In this document: positions 13,098 through 23,813 of the stretch, piece after piece
How positions within the stretch are numbered: position 1 is the first letter of the stretch
Layout: each line of letters starts with the position of its first letter
Source: a virus
IMG/VR virus record: IMGVR_UViG_3300021977_000004
Span: 1-31,658 of that record
Length of the DNA: 31,658 nucleotides
Direction: 5' to 3' (one strand)
Notes under the pieces: model-generated
Databases searched by the model: none
Told to the model about the DNA's origin: nothing
What the model saw: only the letters and a program-made list of their open reading frames with translations
Program-made: the position numbers and the translations under genes

Positions 13098-14894
13098 ATG
13101 GCACAACAACAAACAAGCCAACAGGTTTATAAGTTCAACAATCCAGTACAAGCAGTTGCCACTGTTGGTAATCAACAAGTGTGGCAGCAACTTAGTAACA
13201 CTATAGATGCTTTCTATAAACAATCTGTTCAGAAAAAATCAGCACTTAGAAAATCAGAAGGCTCTATCGCAGGACTTGCTGCATCAAAGGGTGATGAGAA
13301 GTTAAAACTACAGATGAAAAGCGCAGGCACTATCTATGGTGCTGCATGGAATGATGCTGCTATTAAGGCTTACGGTGCATCCATTGAAACAGATGTTGCT
13401 AATGATATTAATGAGTATGCAGTATTAAACTCAGAGAACTCACAAGGGTTTTCTTCTCTGGTTGATAAGTATAAGACAGAAATGTTATCTGGTATTACAG
13501 ACCCAACCTTTAATGCTATCGCAGCAAACAAGATTGATGAGGTTGCAGGACTACATGAGCGTGAGATTTATAAGGTTGAGAACGAAAAGAAGAACCTGAT
13601 AAACATATACAAAATTCAAGATGCACATGCCAACAATGTAGAAACAGCGACAGCAATTGTTAAGCAGTCAGTGGAAAAATATTATGATGGCTATAAACCT
13701 TTCATTGGGTTAGAGGTTCAGTTTGGTGGAAAAACAATAGAGGAGTACCAAAAAGGTTATGGTGAACAAGTACAGAACCAGTTTGCAACAATAACATCTG
13801 ATTTAAGCAAGATGATGAGCGTTCCTGGCAAGCATTTTAGTGAAGGCTCTGTATTAAAGGCAAAACAAGATGCCTCTACAAAGATTTATACCTCTATTTT
13901 CCTTGCTGAGTACAACCAGGCTGTTGAAAGTGGTGAAGGCTTAAAGATGAAAGAGGCTTTTATGAAAGACCCGATTGCCTTTATCAATAGCAAGCCACAT
14001 CTGAGCGCACTACTGCCTAAAGAGATACTTGATGAATATGGAATATCTACTGTTGGTGATGGAAACATGCGTGACGAAATATACGCAACACTAGACAGTG
14101 AGTGGAAAAGAGAGCAAGATGTTATTGAGTATAACGACAAGAAAGAAGAAGAAGAACTAGCAGACGAGCAAGACGACAACATGATTGATGCGTTGACATC
14201 TCTAGTTCAGAAAGAAGGAACTATCAACATTGATTATCTTACAAAGAACAAAGATAAGTACAGTAATGATGATTATGAAACATTGCTAGGCGCAGTTACT
14301 ACTAGTAAGTATGATTATGATGATGATGCCGCAGTAAGCGAGTTGACAATGTACTTGATGACAACTGATGATGGCCGTAAAGAACAGATTGCTACAGTTA
14401 ATAAATACATAAAAGATGGTGATGTTTCTTACAAGACAGCGATACCTTTATTGAAGAACGCACTTGAAGACACAATGTTTGATATTACTAGGTCTAACGA
14501 CTACCAACTTGCATTGTCGTTGTTAAAGCCTCACTTCCAGAAACAGATAGGCGCTTATGGTGCGTTTGCTCAAGGTGAGCATCTTGTGTGGATGACGAAA
14601 GCAATAGCCGAATTACAAGACAGAGCCAAACTTGGTGAAAACCCTAGGGATATTGTCGATGAAATAACTACCAAATTCCTTGGTATTAGAGAAGACCAGG
14701 CAGCAGTTAGCAATAGACACTTGATGAGAGAGTTTAGAATTGGTACAGGTAAAGATGCAAAACTAGACTGTGAACCTGCAATGAATTATGTAAGAGCGAG
14801 ATACAACATACACAAAAACGCAATAACATTCGCCAAAGATTTGGCCTCTGTGAAGAGATATGGATGTAACATCCAGGCTAACAAACAAAAATAA
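13098..14894 (+). CDS. Internal virion (ejection) protein, 598 aa
   Basis: The 598-residue, largely helical, charged protein occupies the position of T7 gp15. It starts MAQQQTSQQVYKFNN, has long predicted helices and a very acidic block around residues 345-360 (KKEEEELADEQDD). No enzymatic motif is recognised. It has no convincing ribosome binding site (ATAATAATT precedes the ATG) and starts five bases after the previous stop, so translation probably depends on re-initiation. Confidence 0.7.
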   Translation: MAQQQTSQQVYKFNNPVQAVATVGNQQVWQQLSNTIDAFYKQSVQKKSALRKSEGSIAGLAASKGDEKLKLQMKSAGTIYGAAWNDAAIKAYGASIETDVANDINEYAVLNSENSQGFSSLVDKYKTEMLSGITDPTFNAIAANKIDEVAGLHEREIYKVENEKKNLINIYKIQDAHANNVETATAIVKQSVEKYYDGYKPFIGLEVQFGGKTIEEYQKGYGEQVQNQFATITSDLSKMMSVPGKHFSEGSVLKAKQDASTKIYTSIFLAEYNQAVESGEGLKMKEAFMKDPIAFINSKPHLSALLPKEILDEYGISTVGDGNMRDEIYATLDSEWKREQDVIEYNDKKEEEELADEQDDNMIDALTSLVQKEGTINIDYLTKNKDKYSNDDYETLLGAVTTSKYDYDDDAAVSELTMYLMTTDDGRKEQIATVNKYIKDGDVSYKTAIPLLKNALEDTMFDITRSNDYQLALSLLKPHFQKQIGAYGAFAQGEHLVWMTKAIAELQDRAKLGENPRDIVDEITTKFLGIREDQAAVSNRHLMREFRIGTGKDAKLDCEPAMNYVRARYNIHKNAITFAKDLASVKRYGCNIQANKQK

Positions 14895-14903
14895 AGGAAT
14901 AAG

Positions 14904-17900
14904 ATGGCTCACGAAAACTCAACGACATCACAAAACAAGTTCACAGGTGACTGGGGTAACTTCAATGACAAAGGTGAAGTCCTTGGGCCTAGACTTAATG
15001 ATGACGGTTCTCAAGTTGTAGAAAGTGAGAGCCGATGGTATAAATCAAAAGATGAGGCAGTTGATAGCGCAAAATTAAGAAGTGAATCATTTAATACTCC
15101 TGTTGTAGATGCAGCCACTGTAGAGGTGGAAAAAGAGCGCCTAGTTCACCCAGATGAAAATGATGTTGGCGTTTCTTTTAGTACATGGTTAGAATACTAT
15201 GGCAAGTTATATCCAAAAGTAGACCTTATTCATTTCTATGAAACTAAAGAGATTAGAAATAAGGTAACCGAATCTGGCAAAAATTTTGTTAATGAAACTA
15301 TGAGCAGCATGGAATCTAATAATACAGACTCTATTGCTTACAATGCTCAAGCAGAAACCAACTTTGCAAATAAGACTGACCAACAGAATATGGTCAACAG
15401 TCCAGAGATTGCAGCAGTGATTGCAGAAGAGCAGGACAAAAACAATTTCCTAGTGCCTAAAGTTGGCGATTGGAATAGCAAAGAAGACAGATTATTGGTT
15501 GAGGCTGACTTATACCAACAAGACATTAATAAAGATAAAGACAACTGGATTCTAACTACTGGGTGGACAGGACTAGATTTAATCCCATGGCGGTATCGTG
15601 CTTATGCTCACCCTGGTGGCGTTAGTGAGATTGTTGAGGGTGATGACACTCCTACTTATTACAATCGATTTGAAGAGGCTAAAGAGTATGGAACTGCTTA
15701 TGAGTTGCAGACTATAAACCAAGTTGGTAGACAGGTATTTGGAATTGCTACTGATAACTTCCATAGAAAACAGAACGACTTGAATACATTGTGGAAACAG
15801 GCTGACAAAGAACACGATAGAGGCATGAAGAAGAGCATCCAAAAAGCCTTAGATAAGAATCGTGGAATCCAGTCTATCAAGGCTAGTGAGATTATAGACT
15901 TGTATAACCTAGATTCATTTAGGATGAAGTCTGGCGCACCTGCTGCACAACGGGCTTACTTCGATGAACAGCAAACTATCAACTTTGCAAAGGTTAGAGA
16001 TGGCATGGCAGCATCTCAAGACCTAATCGATGACTTGAGTAATCAATTAGATAGAAAACTTCTTTTGGGCATCTTGTCAGAGGGTAGTGAAGAGTACAAC
16101 AAGATTTATGCTCAGTTAGAATTTGCACAGGGCGAACATTACGAATTTAGCAAGAAGTATTCAGACATTGTTAATAACACTTGGAACGCTAAGTTAGTCT
16201 ACGGCACTTTATGGGATAAGAACAAAGAGGTCTTAACTCATCAAATACCTCAAGGAATCTTGGATATGTCAGCAGGCTTTGGTAAAGGATTGACAGAGAG
16301 TGTTGTCAATAACTCATGGGATTTGGTGTCTACTACTTACTACGCTCTAATGAGTGATGAGCAACGTAAAGGCGACCCCTGGAGAATAGATGCTCATAGT
16401 GATAGAGAAGGTGTTGTGTTTGACTTAACAGCCATTATGACTGAGTACATGACACCGTTCATGGCTACAAGAGGTTTAATGACTAAAGTAGGTGAAGTTG
16501 TTAAGGATATATCAGCGCTAGCAGTTGCAGGCCTCTGGATGAAACCAGAAGAAGGAAACATAATCCATGCGATTAATTCGTTTTCAAATGACCAATTAGA
16601 CTGGTTGTCTTCTATGGGTGTAGAGCCTAATATAGACGACCCAATGTACAAGAAGATTCTAATGACAATTGTAGAAGGCACAGAGGCTTTCACGATTGAA
16701 TTGGCTAAGTTAGACATTACACCAAAGAAAGGCGACCCTGCATATAAAAAATTATTACAAAGAATGTCAGCAAGCGCTCAAGAGGCTGCCCTTGGTGGAA
16801 TCTTTCATGGACTTGTATGGCTTAATCGTATGGGTGGTAAAGAGATTTACCATGCTATCAAGGAACAGAGAAAATACGCTACGCTAATGGACAGAACGAT
16901 TGAGAGTGTAACTGGTATCAATGTATTCGGTAACAGAGTAAACAGACTTAACACTAGTGCTAAATTCTATCAGTCACAAGGTAAGAACCCTCAGTACATT
17001 TACAAGAGAACAGGCTACCACCAGGACACTCAAGGTGATTGGCATTTCAGAGGTGATTACACTAAAGGAACTTGGACAAATATGGTCGAAGGTTCTCGTA
17101 AGTTAGACAATGTTGTAAACGATAAAACCTTGTACGGCTTTGTACCAGAGGCACGAAATACAAATATAGTGTTTGCAGGCGAAAGAAGTCCAGGAACAGT
17201 GGGCGCTGAGTATGATGCTGAAACCAACACTATCTTTATCTATGCTAAGAACTACGATAGCAAGCAAGTGAAGTCTAAGATTTGGCACGAGATACAGCAC
17301 AACATTGACACTATTAAAGGATTTGAGGCAGGTGCAAACCCTAAAGACTTCCATCCGACACTTAACAAACTTGATGTTGAATATAGGAAAAAAGTAGTCA
17401 TTGCTAGACAAGGTGAAACGCCTGCAGAGCAGAAAGTTGTAGCCAAGATTAAAGCAGGAACTCCACTTACAAAGAAAGACCAGAAAGTATTAAACGATAT
17501 TGACACTAAAGTTGTTGCGATTCAGTATGAAAGAAATGCCATTGTTGGCACGAAGGGTAGACCTAAAAATCCAGATGACTGGGGAAGCCCTAGAGATACA
17601 AGCCAGTACAGTAGAACAGCACTTAAAATTAAATTAGACGTTGCAGGTGAGCAAAGAGCAAAACACATTGAAGATACGTGGGATGTTCCGTTTGATGATA
17701 CTACGGTTATTGAGTATTCTCCTACAACTGTACATCTTAGTGACTTCGATATTACAACTACAAGCAAACAGCAAGCAGAGGTATCTTATACGCTAGGTAA
17801 AATTGATGCTCAGTTGAAAGATGCAGGCCTAAGACCGTCAGACTTGCCGACAAACGAACAAGAAGTATATGCTTTATTAGAAAGCGACAACGAGCATGCT

Positions 17901-20900
17901 GCATTGTTAGTTAATAAACTAATAACAGACACATTGGCTGATGGATATAACCAGGCAGTAATAAAGGTTGGCAACAAGGCGTATGGAATGACACACGCTG
18001 TAAACATTCACATGTCACCTTCATCTCGATGCAAAGGCAAGGCTTGTATATTCAACGAGCCTAGAGATATTCTATCTGTAATTGATGTAATTAGAAAGAT
18101 TAAGCCTAAGAAAATGACTGACAAACACGGAACTGAGACGTTAGTCTATGAGGTTATGCACAATGGCAAGCCTGCATACCAAGCAGTAATAAAAATACAA
18201 CAAGCACTAGACAGCAAAGGCAAAGTTAAGCGCCATGTCAGAGGAAAGAAGAAAGGCCAACCTATGCAAGAGCATACGGTAGTCACATTCCACCCTATTG
18301 ATGGCTTTAATGAGGTTTCTGTTCGTGATATTCTAAATAAGATTGATGACAGAAGAAGTGTAAACATTCAAAGACAGCAAAGCACTGATGAGGCAGAGGC
18401 AATAATCGCTACTGTATCACTTGAGCCATTAAAGGTTCAGCAGCGCTTGCTATCTGCCAAGATTGGACAAACTAAAGACCCAGTTCAGAGGGCAGCCATA
18501 ATTGCTCGTGTTAAGGACATTAACGCTGAGATAAAGACTAACAAGCAGAGCAATGTAAAACTCTCTATATTAGATGATTTGAAGACAGTAGAGTGGAATA
18601 ACCAGGTGTATTCTAAGTTAGAGAACTTTGTTGAGTCATTACCTGCTGATACGGTGTTCAATGGCCCAGAAGAAATCTTACTTGCAGCACAGAAATTTGG
18701 CGTAACGCGAGAAGAGATTGCAGCATCAAGATTCTATTCTGGCAGAGGTTGGAAAGATGGTGGAGGTTACACCAAAGGATTGTTACAGATGCAGGTTGCT
18801 GGCCGTAAGGACAGAATCACATACAGGTCTTGGTTAGGTGATGAGGTTGAAGCAAACGTAGAAGACTTGCATTTTGATACTGGCAACAATGGCGATGGAA
18901 CTCTTTATGTAAAAGATGTAGACACAGGCAATTTAATCAACATCGAAGAGAATATGGACTCTGGAATGTATGTAAAGATTGATGGTAACGGTCATGTTAC
19001 TAGTGCGCCTATGGAAGAAGAGGAAATGCTAGCAGACTGGTACACAGAAAACCTTAATTACTTTATGCAAGAAGATTTGCCAGAGGCTTATCTTGAAAGA
19101 CATCTAATTAAGAAAGGTGATGAAGTGTGGGAAGTTGGGGAGAATGACCATCTTGGGTATCAAGTCGGCTTTGATTCAAATAGTAATGTTGTGCCTATAG
19201 AAGATGCCGTTACCAGAGAAAATTTCCCAACAGAAGCAGAAGCCATGATGACGATTAACCATGACAAGTATCAAGGCATAGTTCATGATGAAATGGGCAG
19301 CAATGGCTATCAATGGCATGTTGAATATAGGGTTGATGGTGGAGATGTGTTTGATAATTTAGATGATGCTGAAGGCCAGGCCAGACAAATGTTGTTTGAT
19401 TATCACCAAGATGATTTAGATGGCTCTAATGGCAGATTATGGCAAGAGTACACAGTTGTTGGTACACATGGTGACCAATATAATTTAAATGAACTTACTT
19501 CCAATTACAGACTGGACACATACAATATCGACAAGTTTGAGGCAAGGACTGGAGATAGAGGAACGTATCCACCACAAGGTCACTGGAGTGAGTTAAATCA
19601 CGAAACTGCTAGTGTTGAGATTGGTGCAGGAGGCTATGGAGGATTTGACAATAAAAACATCCTTGCATGGGTTCGTGGCTTTGATTGGTCTGGTGGTAGA
19701 ACAATTCTTGATGAGTTGCAATCTGACTGGGCGCAAAAGTGGTCTGTGAATGACAAGAAAGTAAAAGCATTATTAATCAAACACGACCTTGGCGATGCAA
19801 CACCAGAAGAAATCAATACGCTTATCAGTAGAAATAAGAGAACATGGCAAGAGGCGCGTGAAAAACAAAGTAGACAAGAGCAAAATAATCAGGAAATGAA
19901 TCATCTGCGTGATTCTTATATTGAGAACCTAAAGAACTTTTCTGGTGTAAAAATGGAAGGACTTGATGAAGGTGATATTAGATTTAACCTAAACGCCTTT
20001 GCTGCAGAGTCTGCAGAATCAACTATAAGCGCACTAGATGATGCTCTTGAAGACTTTGTTAATACTGTGCTTACTCCAAATGGAAAAACACTAGATGACT
20101 TTACTCACTTAGAGTTCAGACCTTGGTTGCAAAAGAAGATTAAAGGTTATCAAAAAGATAGTGGCGCTGACAGAGGTATATATATAGACCAGGGAATGAC
20201 TAGTGAGTCTTGGCTTTTCGATTTAATGGAAAAGGGCAAGACGGTTAGCCGAAAATTCTCACAGCGCATGGAGTCCTCTTCAAGACGAAGAATCCCAACA
20301 GATGATGAGGCAGTAGCAATTCATAAAATTATTCTTGATGATATTGTGGATGGCAAAAACGGAATACATGATTTAATTTACAACGCAAACAATCGATACA
20401 TTACTACTACTAGACTTGATGAGTCTTGGACTTCTGTGGAAAAAGCCAGAAAGTCATGGGATGATATATCAGAATTGGATGAGATTATTCCTAAACCACC
20501 TATGGGTGAAACATCATCGTATGTTAGGGTTACATTGCTTGACCAACTTACTAAGGCAATTGACAATGGTCAAAAAGAATTTGGTTGGTGGGATGCAAAT
20601 GTTCAGAATGAAAGATGGCATAGGCTGCGTAACACAGGAGGCCAATCTGTTACTATTGAAGGAATTGGTGTTACTGATGAGGGCGAGTGGTTAGTTAGAC
20701 ATACTGACCAAGACGGTAATATGGTACAAACTGTGTGGAAACGCCAAGAACTAGTTGAGCATCTAAACGAAAGACAGGTAGGTGAGTTTGATACAGAACT
20801 TGCAAAGCATGTTGGAAATGATGATGTCTATGGAGATGTGTTTGGCTCTATAGAAGTACAGGCAGAAATGACTGACAGCCCTACCAGTTTATATATGTTG

Positions 20901-21110
20901 AAAAAACCTCTAAAGACTGGCTCAGTGTTTGACTCTCAGTACGACCAAGTTATGGTCAATGTAATGAACAAACTGTTAAACTCTAAGAAAACTGGTATAA
21001 AGATGGAAAGACAGTTAGATGGTATAGTTCCAGAGCATTATTGGAAACTTGAGATTACTGATGAAGTAAAAGACCTTATTCTTGGTCAGAAACATCAACT
21101 TTACAAATAA
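14904..21110 (+). CDS. Large polyvalent-type internal virion protein (2068 aa)
   Basis: This giant ORF takes about a fifth of the genome and sits where T7 encodes gp16. A HExxH zinc-protease-like motif, WHEIQHNI (His795, Glu796, His799), is followed by KGFEAGANP. This matches the HEIQHxIQxxEGF pattern of domains in large polyvalent proteins. A second known polyvalent motif, LDELQSDWAQKW (E1604-D1608), lies further on. A region with HMSPSSRCKGKACIF (about residues 1034-1048) has two cysteines. Such proteins are carried in the capsid and injected, and their domains are thought to counter host defences. No lysozyme domain was recognised. Confidence 0.75.
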   Translation: MAHENSTTSQNKFTGDWGNFNDKGEVLGPRLNDDGSQVVESESRWYKSKDEAVDSAKLRSESFNTPVVDAATVEVEKERLVHPDENDVGVSFSTWLEYYGKLYPKVDLIHFYETKEIRNKVTESGKNFVNETMSSMESNNTDSIAYNAQAETNFANKTDQQNMVNSPEIAAVIAEEQDKNNFLVPKVGDWNSKEDRLLVEADLYQQDINKDKDNWILTTGWTGLDLIPWRYRAYAHPGGVSEIVEGDDTPTYYNRFEEAKEYGTAYELQTINQVGRQVFGIATDNFHRKQNDLNTLWKQADKEHDRGMKKSIQKALDKNRGIQSIKASEIIDLYNLDSFRMKSGAPAAQRAYFDEQQTINFAKVRDGMAASQDLIDDLSNQLDRKLLLGILSEGSEEYNKIYAQLEFAQGEHYEFSKKYSDIVNNTWNAKLVYGTLWDKNKEVLTHQIPQGILDMSAGFGKGLTESVVNNSWDLVSTTYYALMSDEQRKGDPWRIDAHSDREGVVFDLTAIMTEYMTPFMATRGLMTKVGEVVKDISALAVAGLWMKPEEGNIIHAINSFSNDQLDWLSSMGVEPNIDDPMYKKILMTIVEGTEAFTIELAKLDITPKKGDPAYKKLLQRMSASAQEAALGGIFHGLVWLNRMGGKEIYHAIKEQRKYATLMDRTIESVTGINVFGNRVNRLNTSAKFYQSQGKNPQYIYKRTGYHQDTQGDWHFRGDYTKGTWTNMVEGSRKLDNVVNDKTLYGFVPEARNTNIVFAGERSPGTVGAEYDAETNTIFIYAKNYDSKQVKSKIWHEIQHNIDTIKGFEAGANPKDFHPTLNKLDVEYRKKVVIARQGETPAEQKVVAKIKAGTPLTKKDQKVLNDIDTKVVAIQYERNAIVGTKGRPKNPDDWGSPRDTSQYSRTALKIKLDVAGEQRAKHIEDTWDVPFDDTTVIEYSPTTVHLSDFDITTTSKQQAEVSYTLGKIDAQLKDAGLRPSDLPTNEQEVYALLESDNEHAALLVNKLITDTLADGYNQAVIKVGNKAYGMTHAVNIHMSPSSRCKGKACIFNEPRDILSVIDVIRKIKPKKMTDKHGTETLVYEVMHNGKPAYQAVIKIQQALDSKGKVKRHVRGKKKGQPMQEHTVVTFHPIDGFNEVSVRDILNKIDDRRSVNIQRQQSTDEAEAIIATVSLEPLKVQQRLLSAKIGQTKDPVQRAAIIARVKDINAEIKTNKQSNVKLSILDDLKTVEWNNQVYSKLENFVESLPADTVFNGPEEILLAAQKFGVTREEIAASRFYSGRGWKDGGGYTKGLLQMQVAGRKDRITYRSWLGDEVEANVEDLHFDTGNNGDGTLYVKDVDTGNLINIEENMDSGMYVKIDGNGHVTSAPMEEEEMLADWYTENLNYFMQEDLPEAYLERHLIKKGDEVWEVGENDHLGYQVGFDSNSNVVPIEDAVTRENFPTEAEAMMTINHDKYQGIVHDEMGSNGYQWHVEYRVDGGDVFDNLDDAEGQARQMLFDYHQDDLDGSNGRLWQEYTVVGTHGDQYNLNELTSNYRLDTYNIDKFEARTGDRGTYPPQGHWSELNHETASVEIGAGGYGGFDNKNILAWVRGFDWSGGRTILDELQSDWAQKWSVNDKKVKALLIKHDLGDATPEEINTLISRNKRTWQEAREKQSRQEQNNQEMNHLRDSYIENLKNFSGVKMEGLDEGDIRFNLNAFAAESAESTISALDDALEDFVNTVLTPNGKTLDDFTHLEFRPWLQKKIKGYQKDSGADRGIYIDQGMTSESWLFDLMEKGKTVSRKFSQRMESSSRRRIPTDDEAVAIHKIILDDIVDGKNGIHDLIYNANNRYITTTRLDESWTSVEKARKSWDDISELDEIIPKPPMGETSSYVRVTLLDQLTKAIDNGQKEFGWWDANVQNERWHRLRNTGGQSVTIEGIGVTDEGEWLVRHTDQDGNMVQTVWKRQELVEHLNERQVGEFDTELAKHVGNDDVYGDVFGSIEVQAEMTDSPTSLYMLKKPLKTGSVFDSQYDQVMVNVMNKLLNSKKTGIKMERQLDGIVPEHYWKLEITDEVKDLILGQKHQLYK

Positions 21111-21119
21111 AGGATTGGC

Positions 21120-23813
21120 ATGGGTGGAATAACAAAAGCGTTGATACAAGGCTCAAGAAAGCCAGTCAGTAAATTACTGAAACAAGCAGAAGAAGGCGAC
21201 TTTAATGAGTCAAAGATTGTTCTTGAGAAAGACCCAATTGACCAGACTGTAGAAGACAGCGTTGTAGTTGATGCTGCAGCAGTAGTCAAAGAAGAAGTAA
21301 AGCCAGTAGTTGAAACTGTAGAGCCAGTAGCATCTGCAGAAGTGCAGGTGGCTTCAGAGCAAGCAGAGAGCAAGATTGTTGAAAATGTTATTAAACAAGA
21401 TGACCAGACAGATGCAAAGGTTGGTATGGGCAATCCTATTCCAAAGCCTAAAGAGTCAAACATCTCACTAAAGAACGCACAAACTACAGAAGACATAGAT
21501 GCTTTAATTGCTAAAATTGCAGACAACAATGATGCTTTTGAAGAATCAAGGCGTGGTGTTGTTCCAAATTCACAAACAGTTAAAGAGTCAAGCAACTACT
21601 CTATGGAAGACTTGCTTGGTCGTAAGACAGGCGATGCCTTTAATGCTGCCCAAGTACACTCAGCTAGAACAATATTATTACAGTCTGCGAAAGAACTAAA
21701 AATTGCTGCTCAAAATATTCTTGATGGAAAAGCTACAGAGCAAGACATGCTAGAATTTAGACAGATGAGCGCATCTCACGTAGCAGTCCAGTATCAAGTA
21801 TCTGGAATGACTGCCGAGGCAGGTAGAGCATTACAAGCGTTTAGGATTACTGCCAAAGCAGAGTCACAGGTTGGTGTTAAACAATTAAATGATGCACTAG
21901 AACTTTCTGGTGGCGCAGGCAGTGCAAAGGCATTGGCTCAAATCATTGTTGACTCTAAGAACCTTAAAGACCTTAACGCATCTACTAGAGAGGTCTACGG
22001 CATCAAAATGACAGACTTATTCTTTGAGCATTGGATTAATGGCCTGTTGTCTGGGCCTACCACCCACTTTGTAAATATGGGTTCTAATGCAGCCGTTCTT
22101 ATTCATGGTGTAGCAGATAGAATGGCTGCAGCAGGTTGGAGTAGAATATTAAGAACTTCACCAGAAGACAAGGTATATGATGACGAGGCTTACGCACAGG
22201 TAATCGGACTAATAATGGGTTTTGACGATTCATTAAAGATGGCATGGAAGTCAATGAAGACTGGCACTGGCCAGTTCAATCAGATGAGCAAGATTGAGCA
22301 ACGTAGATATAATTCTATTGATTCTACTAAGATTAGTGACATGCTCACTAAGAATGGATTTGGCAGTATTCAAAAAGACTCTGCAATGGCTAAAGGTATT
22401 GACCTGTGGGGTGAGTTCATCAGACTCCCTGGTCGAGCGCTACAAGCCGAAGATGACATGTTCAAGGTTATCAATTATCGTATGGAACTTAACGCTTTGG
22501 CAGTTAGACAAGCTAGAGCAGAAGGACTAAAAGGTAAAGAACTCACAGTTAGAATACAAGAGTTGATTAACAAACCAACACAAGAGATTCATGTTGGTGC
22601 TGTAGATTTTGCAGACAAAAATACATTTACTAATCCATTAGGACACAGAGGCAGAAACATACAAGCGTTCATTAGTGAACAGCCTTTATTGAAGGTTCTT
22701 ATGCCGTTTGTTAGAACTTTGGTGAACATTCAGAAATACACCCTAACCAGAACGCCTTTGGCAGTATTCGCAAAGAGTGTAAGAGCAGACTTGGCAGCAG
22801 GTGGCTCTAAGAGAGATATTGCAATGGGCAAGATGACCGTAGGAACTATGTTTAGCACATGGGGTTTATACCAGGCTATGCAAGGAAAGATTACAGGTGG
22901 TGGACATGCTTGGGCAGGTGTTAGAAAGTCAGACTATAGACAAGGTTGGCAAGCATACTCTATCCAAGGCCCAGATGGCGTTTGGGTTAAGTACGATAGG
23001 TTTGACCCTGTTGGTTTGTATCTAGGACTTGTTGCAGATGCTTATGAGATTTCATTATATGGAACAGAAGAAGATGCAAATGAGGCTGCTATGGCAACAG
23101 CAATGGCGCTTTATAAGAACATGGCAAACAAAACGTATGCCAAAGGTTTTACAGAGTTTCACAAGGCCTTCACTATGGGTGGAAACTACTGGGATAACTG
23201 GGCAAACAATCTAGGCGCATCCACCATTCCTTACACATCTCTAATCAACACAGCCAAGAAGATGGTTGACCCTGTTGCAAGAGATGCTCAGACAGTTTTA
23301 GAGCGTATAAAATCAAGAATACCTGGGCTTTCAACATCGTTACCACCTAGAGTTAATCTATATGGCGAGCCTATTGTTATGAATGGTGGAATGATGGCTC
23401 GTGGAATGAATCCATTTAGGACATCAAAGCCAGAGCCTACGTTTGTAGATACAGAGATTAGGGGGAATGAAGTTAATGTTAATCACGTTAAGTCGTTCTT
23501 AGGCGGAGGCAGATTTAAGGTTGCCTTAGATACTCAACAGCATCATGATTACAAGGTGTTTGCAGGAGAAGAGTTATACTTAGAACTACAAGACCTAATG
23601 TGGAGTGATTTGTATAAAGATTCAACCACAGGCCCAGATGGCAACAGAGCGATGTTAATTAAACAGAAAGTTCAAGAATTAAGAGGGAAGTGCAACCCAA
23701 AGACGAGGGTATGTACTGGTGCGAAAGAGAAATTGTTTCTCAAGTACCCTCAACTTGAACTACAATGGAACGCAACGATGGATGACAAAGAATTTAAAAG
23801 GATGGGGTATTAG
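21120..23813 (+). CDS. Internal virion / ejection protein (897 aa)
   Basis: The 897-residue protein has an acidic, Val/Glu-rich, low-complexity first 130 residues. A helical region follows, with GLLSGPTTHFVNMGSNAAV at about 308-326. This segment is characteristic of the C-terminal part of large internal virion and polyvalent proteins in podoviruses. In some relatives this region is fused to the protein encoded just upstream, so the two genes may represent a split of one larger product. It follows the 2068-residue gene by nine bases with an AAAGGA site. The role in DNA ejection is inferred. Confidence 0.65.
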   Translation: MGGITKALIQGSRKPVSKLLKQAEEGDFNESKIVLEKDPIDQTVEDSVVVDAAAVVKEEVKPVVETVEPVASAEVQVASEQAESKIVENVIKQDDQTDAKVGMGNPIPKPKESNISLKNAQTTEDIDALIAKIADNNDAFEESRRGVVPNSQTVKESSNYSMEDLLGRKTGDAFNAAQVHSARTILLQSAKELKIAAQNILDGKATEQDMLEFRQMSASHVAVQYQVSGMTAEAGRALQAFRITAKAESQVGVKQLNDALELSGGAGSAKALAQIIVDSKNLKDLNASTREVYGIKMTDLFFEHWINGLLSGPTTHFVNMGSNAAVLIHGVADRMAAAGWSRILRTSPEDKVYDDEAYAQVIGLIMGFDDSLKMAWKSMKTGTGQFNQMSKIEQRRYNSIDSTKISDMLTKNGFGSIQKDSAMAKGIDLWGEFIRLPGRALQAEDDMFKVINYRMELNALAVRQARAEGLKGKELTVRIQELINKPTQEIHVGAVDFADKNTFTNPLGHRGRNIQAFISEQPLLKVLMPFVRTLVNIQKYTLTRTPLAVFAKSVRADLAAGGSKRDIAMGKMTVGTMFSTWGLYQAMQGKITGGGHAWAGVRKSDYRQGWQAYSIQGPDGVWVKYDRFDPVGLYLGLVADAYEISLYGTEEDANEAAMATAMALYKNMANKTYAKGFTEFHKAFTMGGNYWDNWANNLGASTIPYTSLINTAKKMVDPVARDAQTVLERIKSRIPGLSTSLPPRVNLYGEPIVMNGGMMARGMNPFRTSKPEPTFVDTEIRGNEVNVNHVKSFLGGGRFKVALDTQQHHDYKVFAGEELYLELQDLMWSDLYKDSTTGPDGNRAMLIKQKVQELRGKCNPKTRVCTGAKEKLFLKYPQLELQWNATMDDKEFKRMGY

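Noticed and set aside
21101-21595. 164-codon antisense frame over the start of the 897-aa gene
   Set aside because: It is Ser/Thr-rich as expected from reading the Glu/Val-rich sense strand backwards, so it is a coding shadow.
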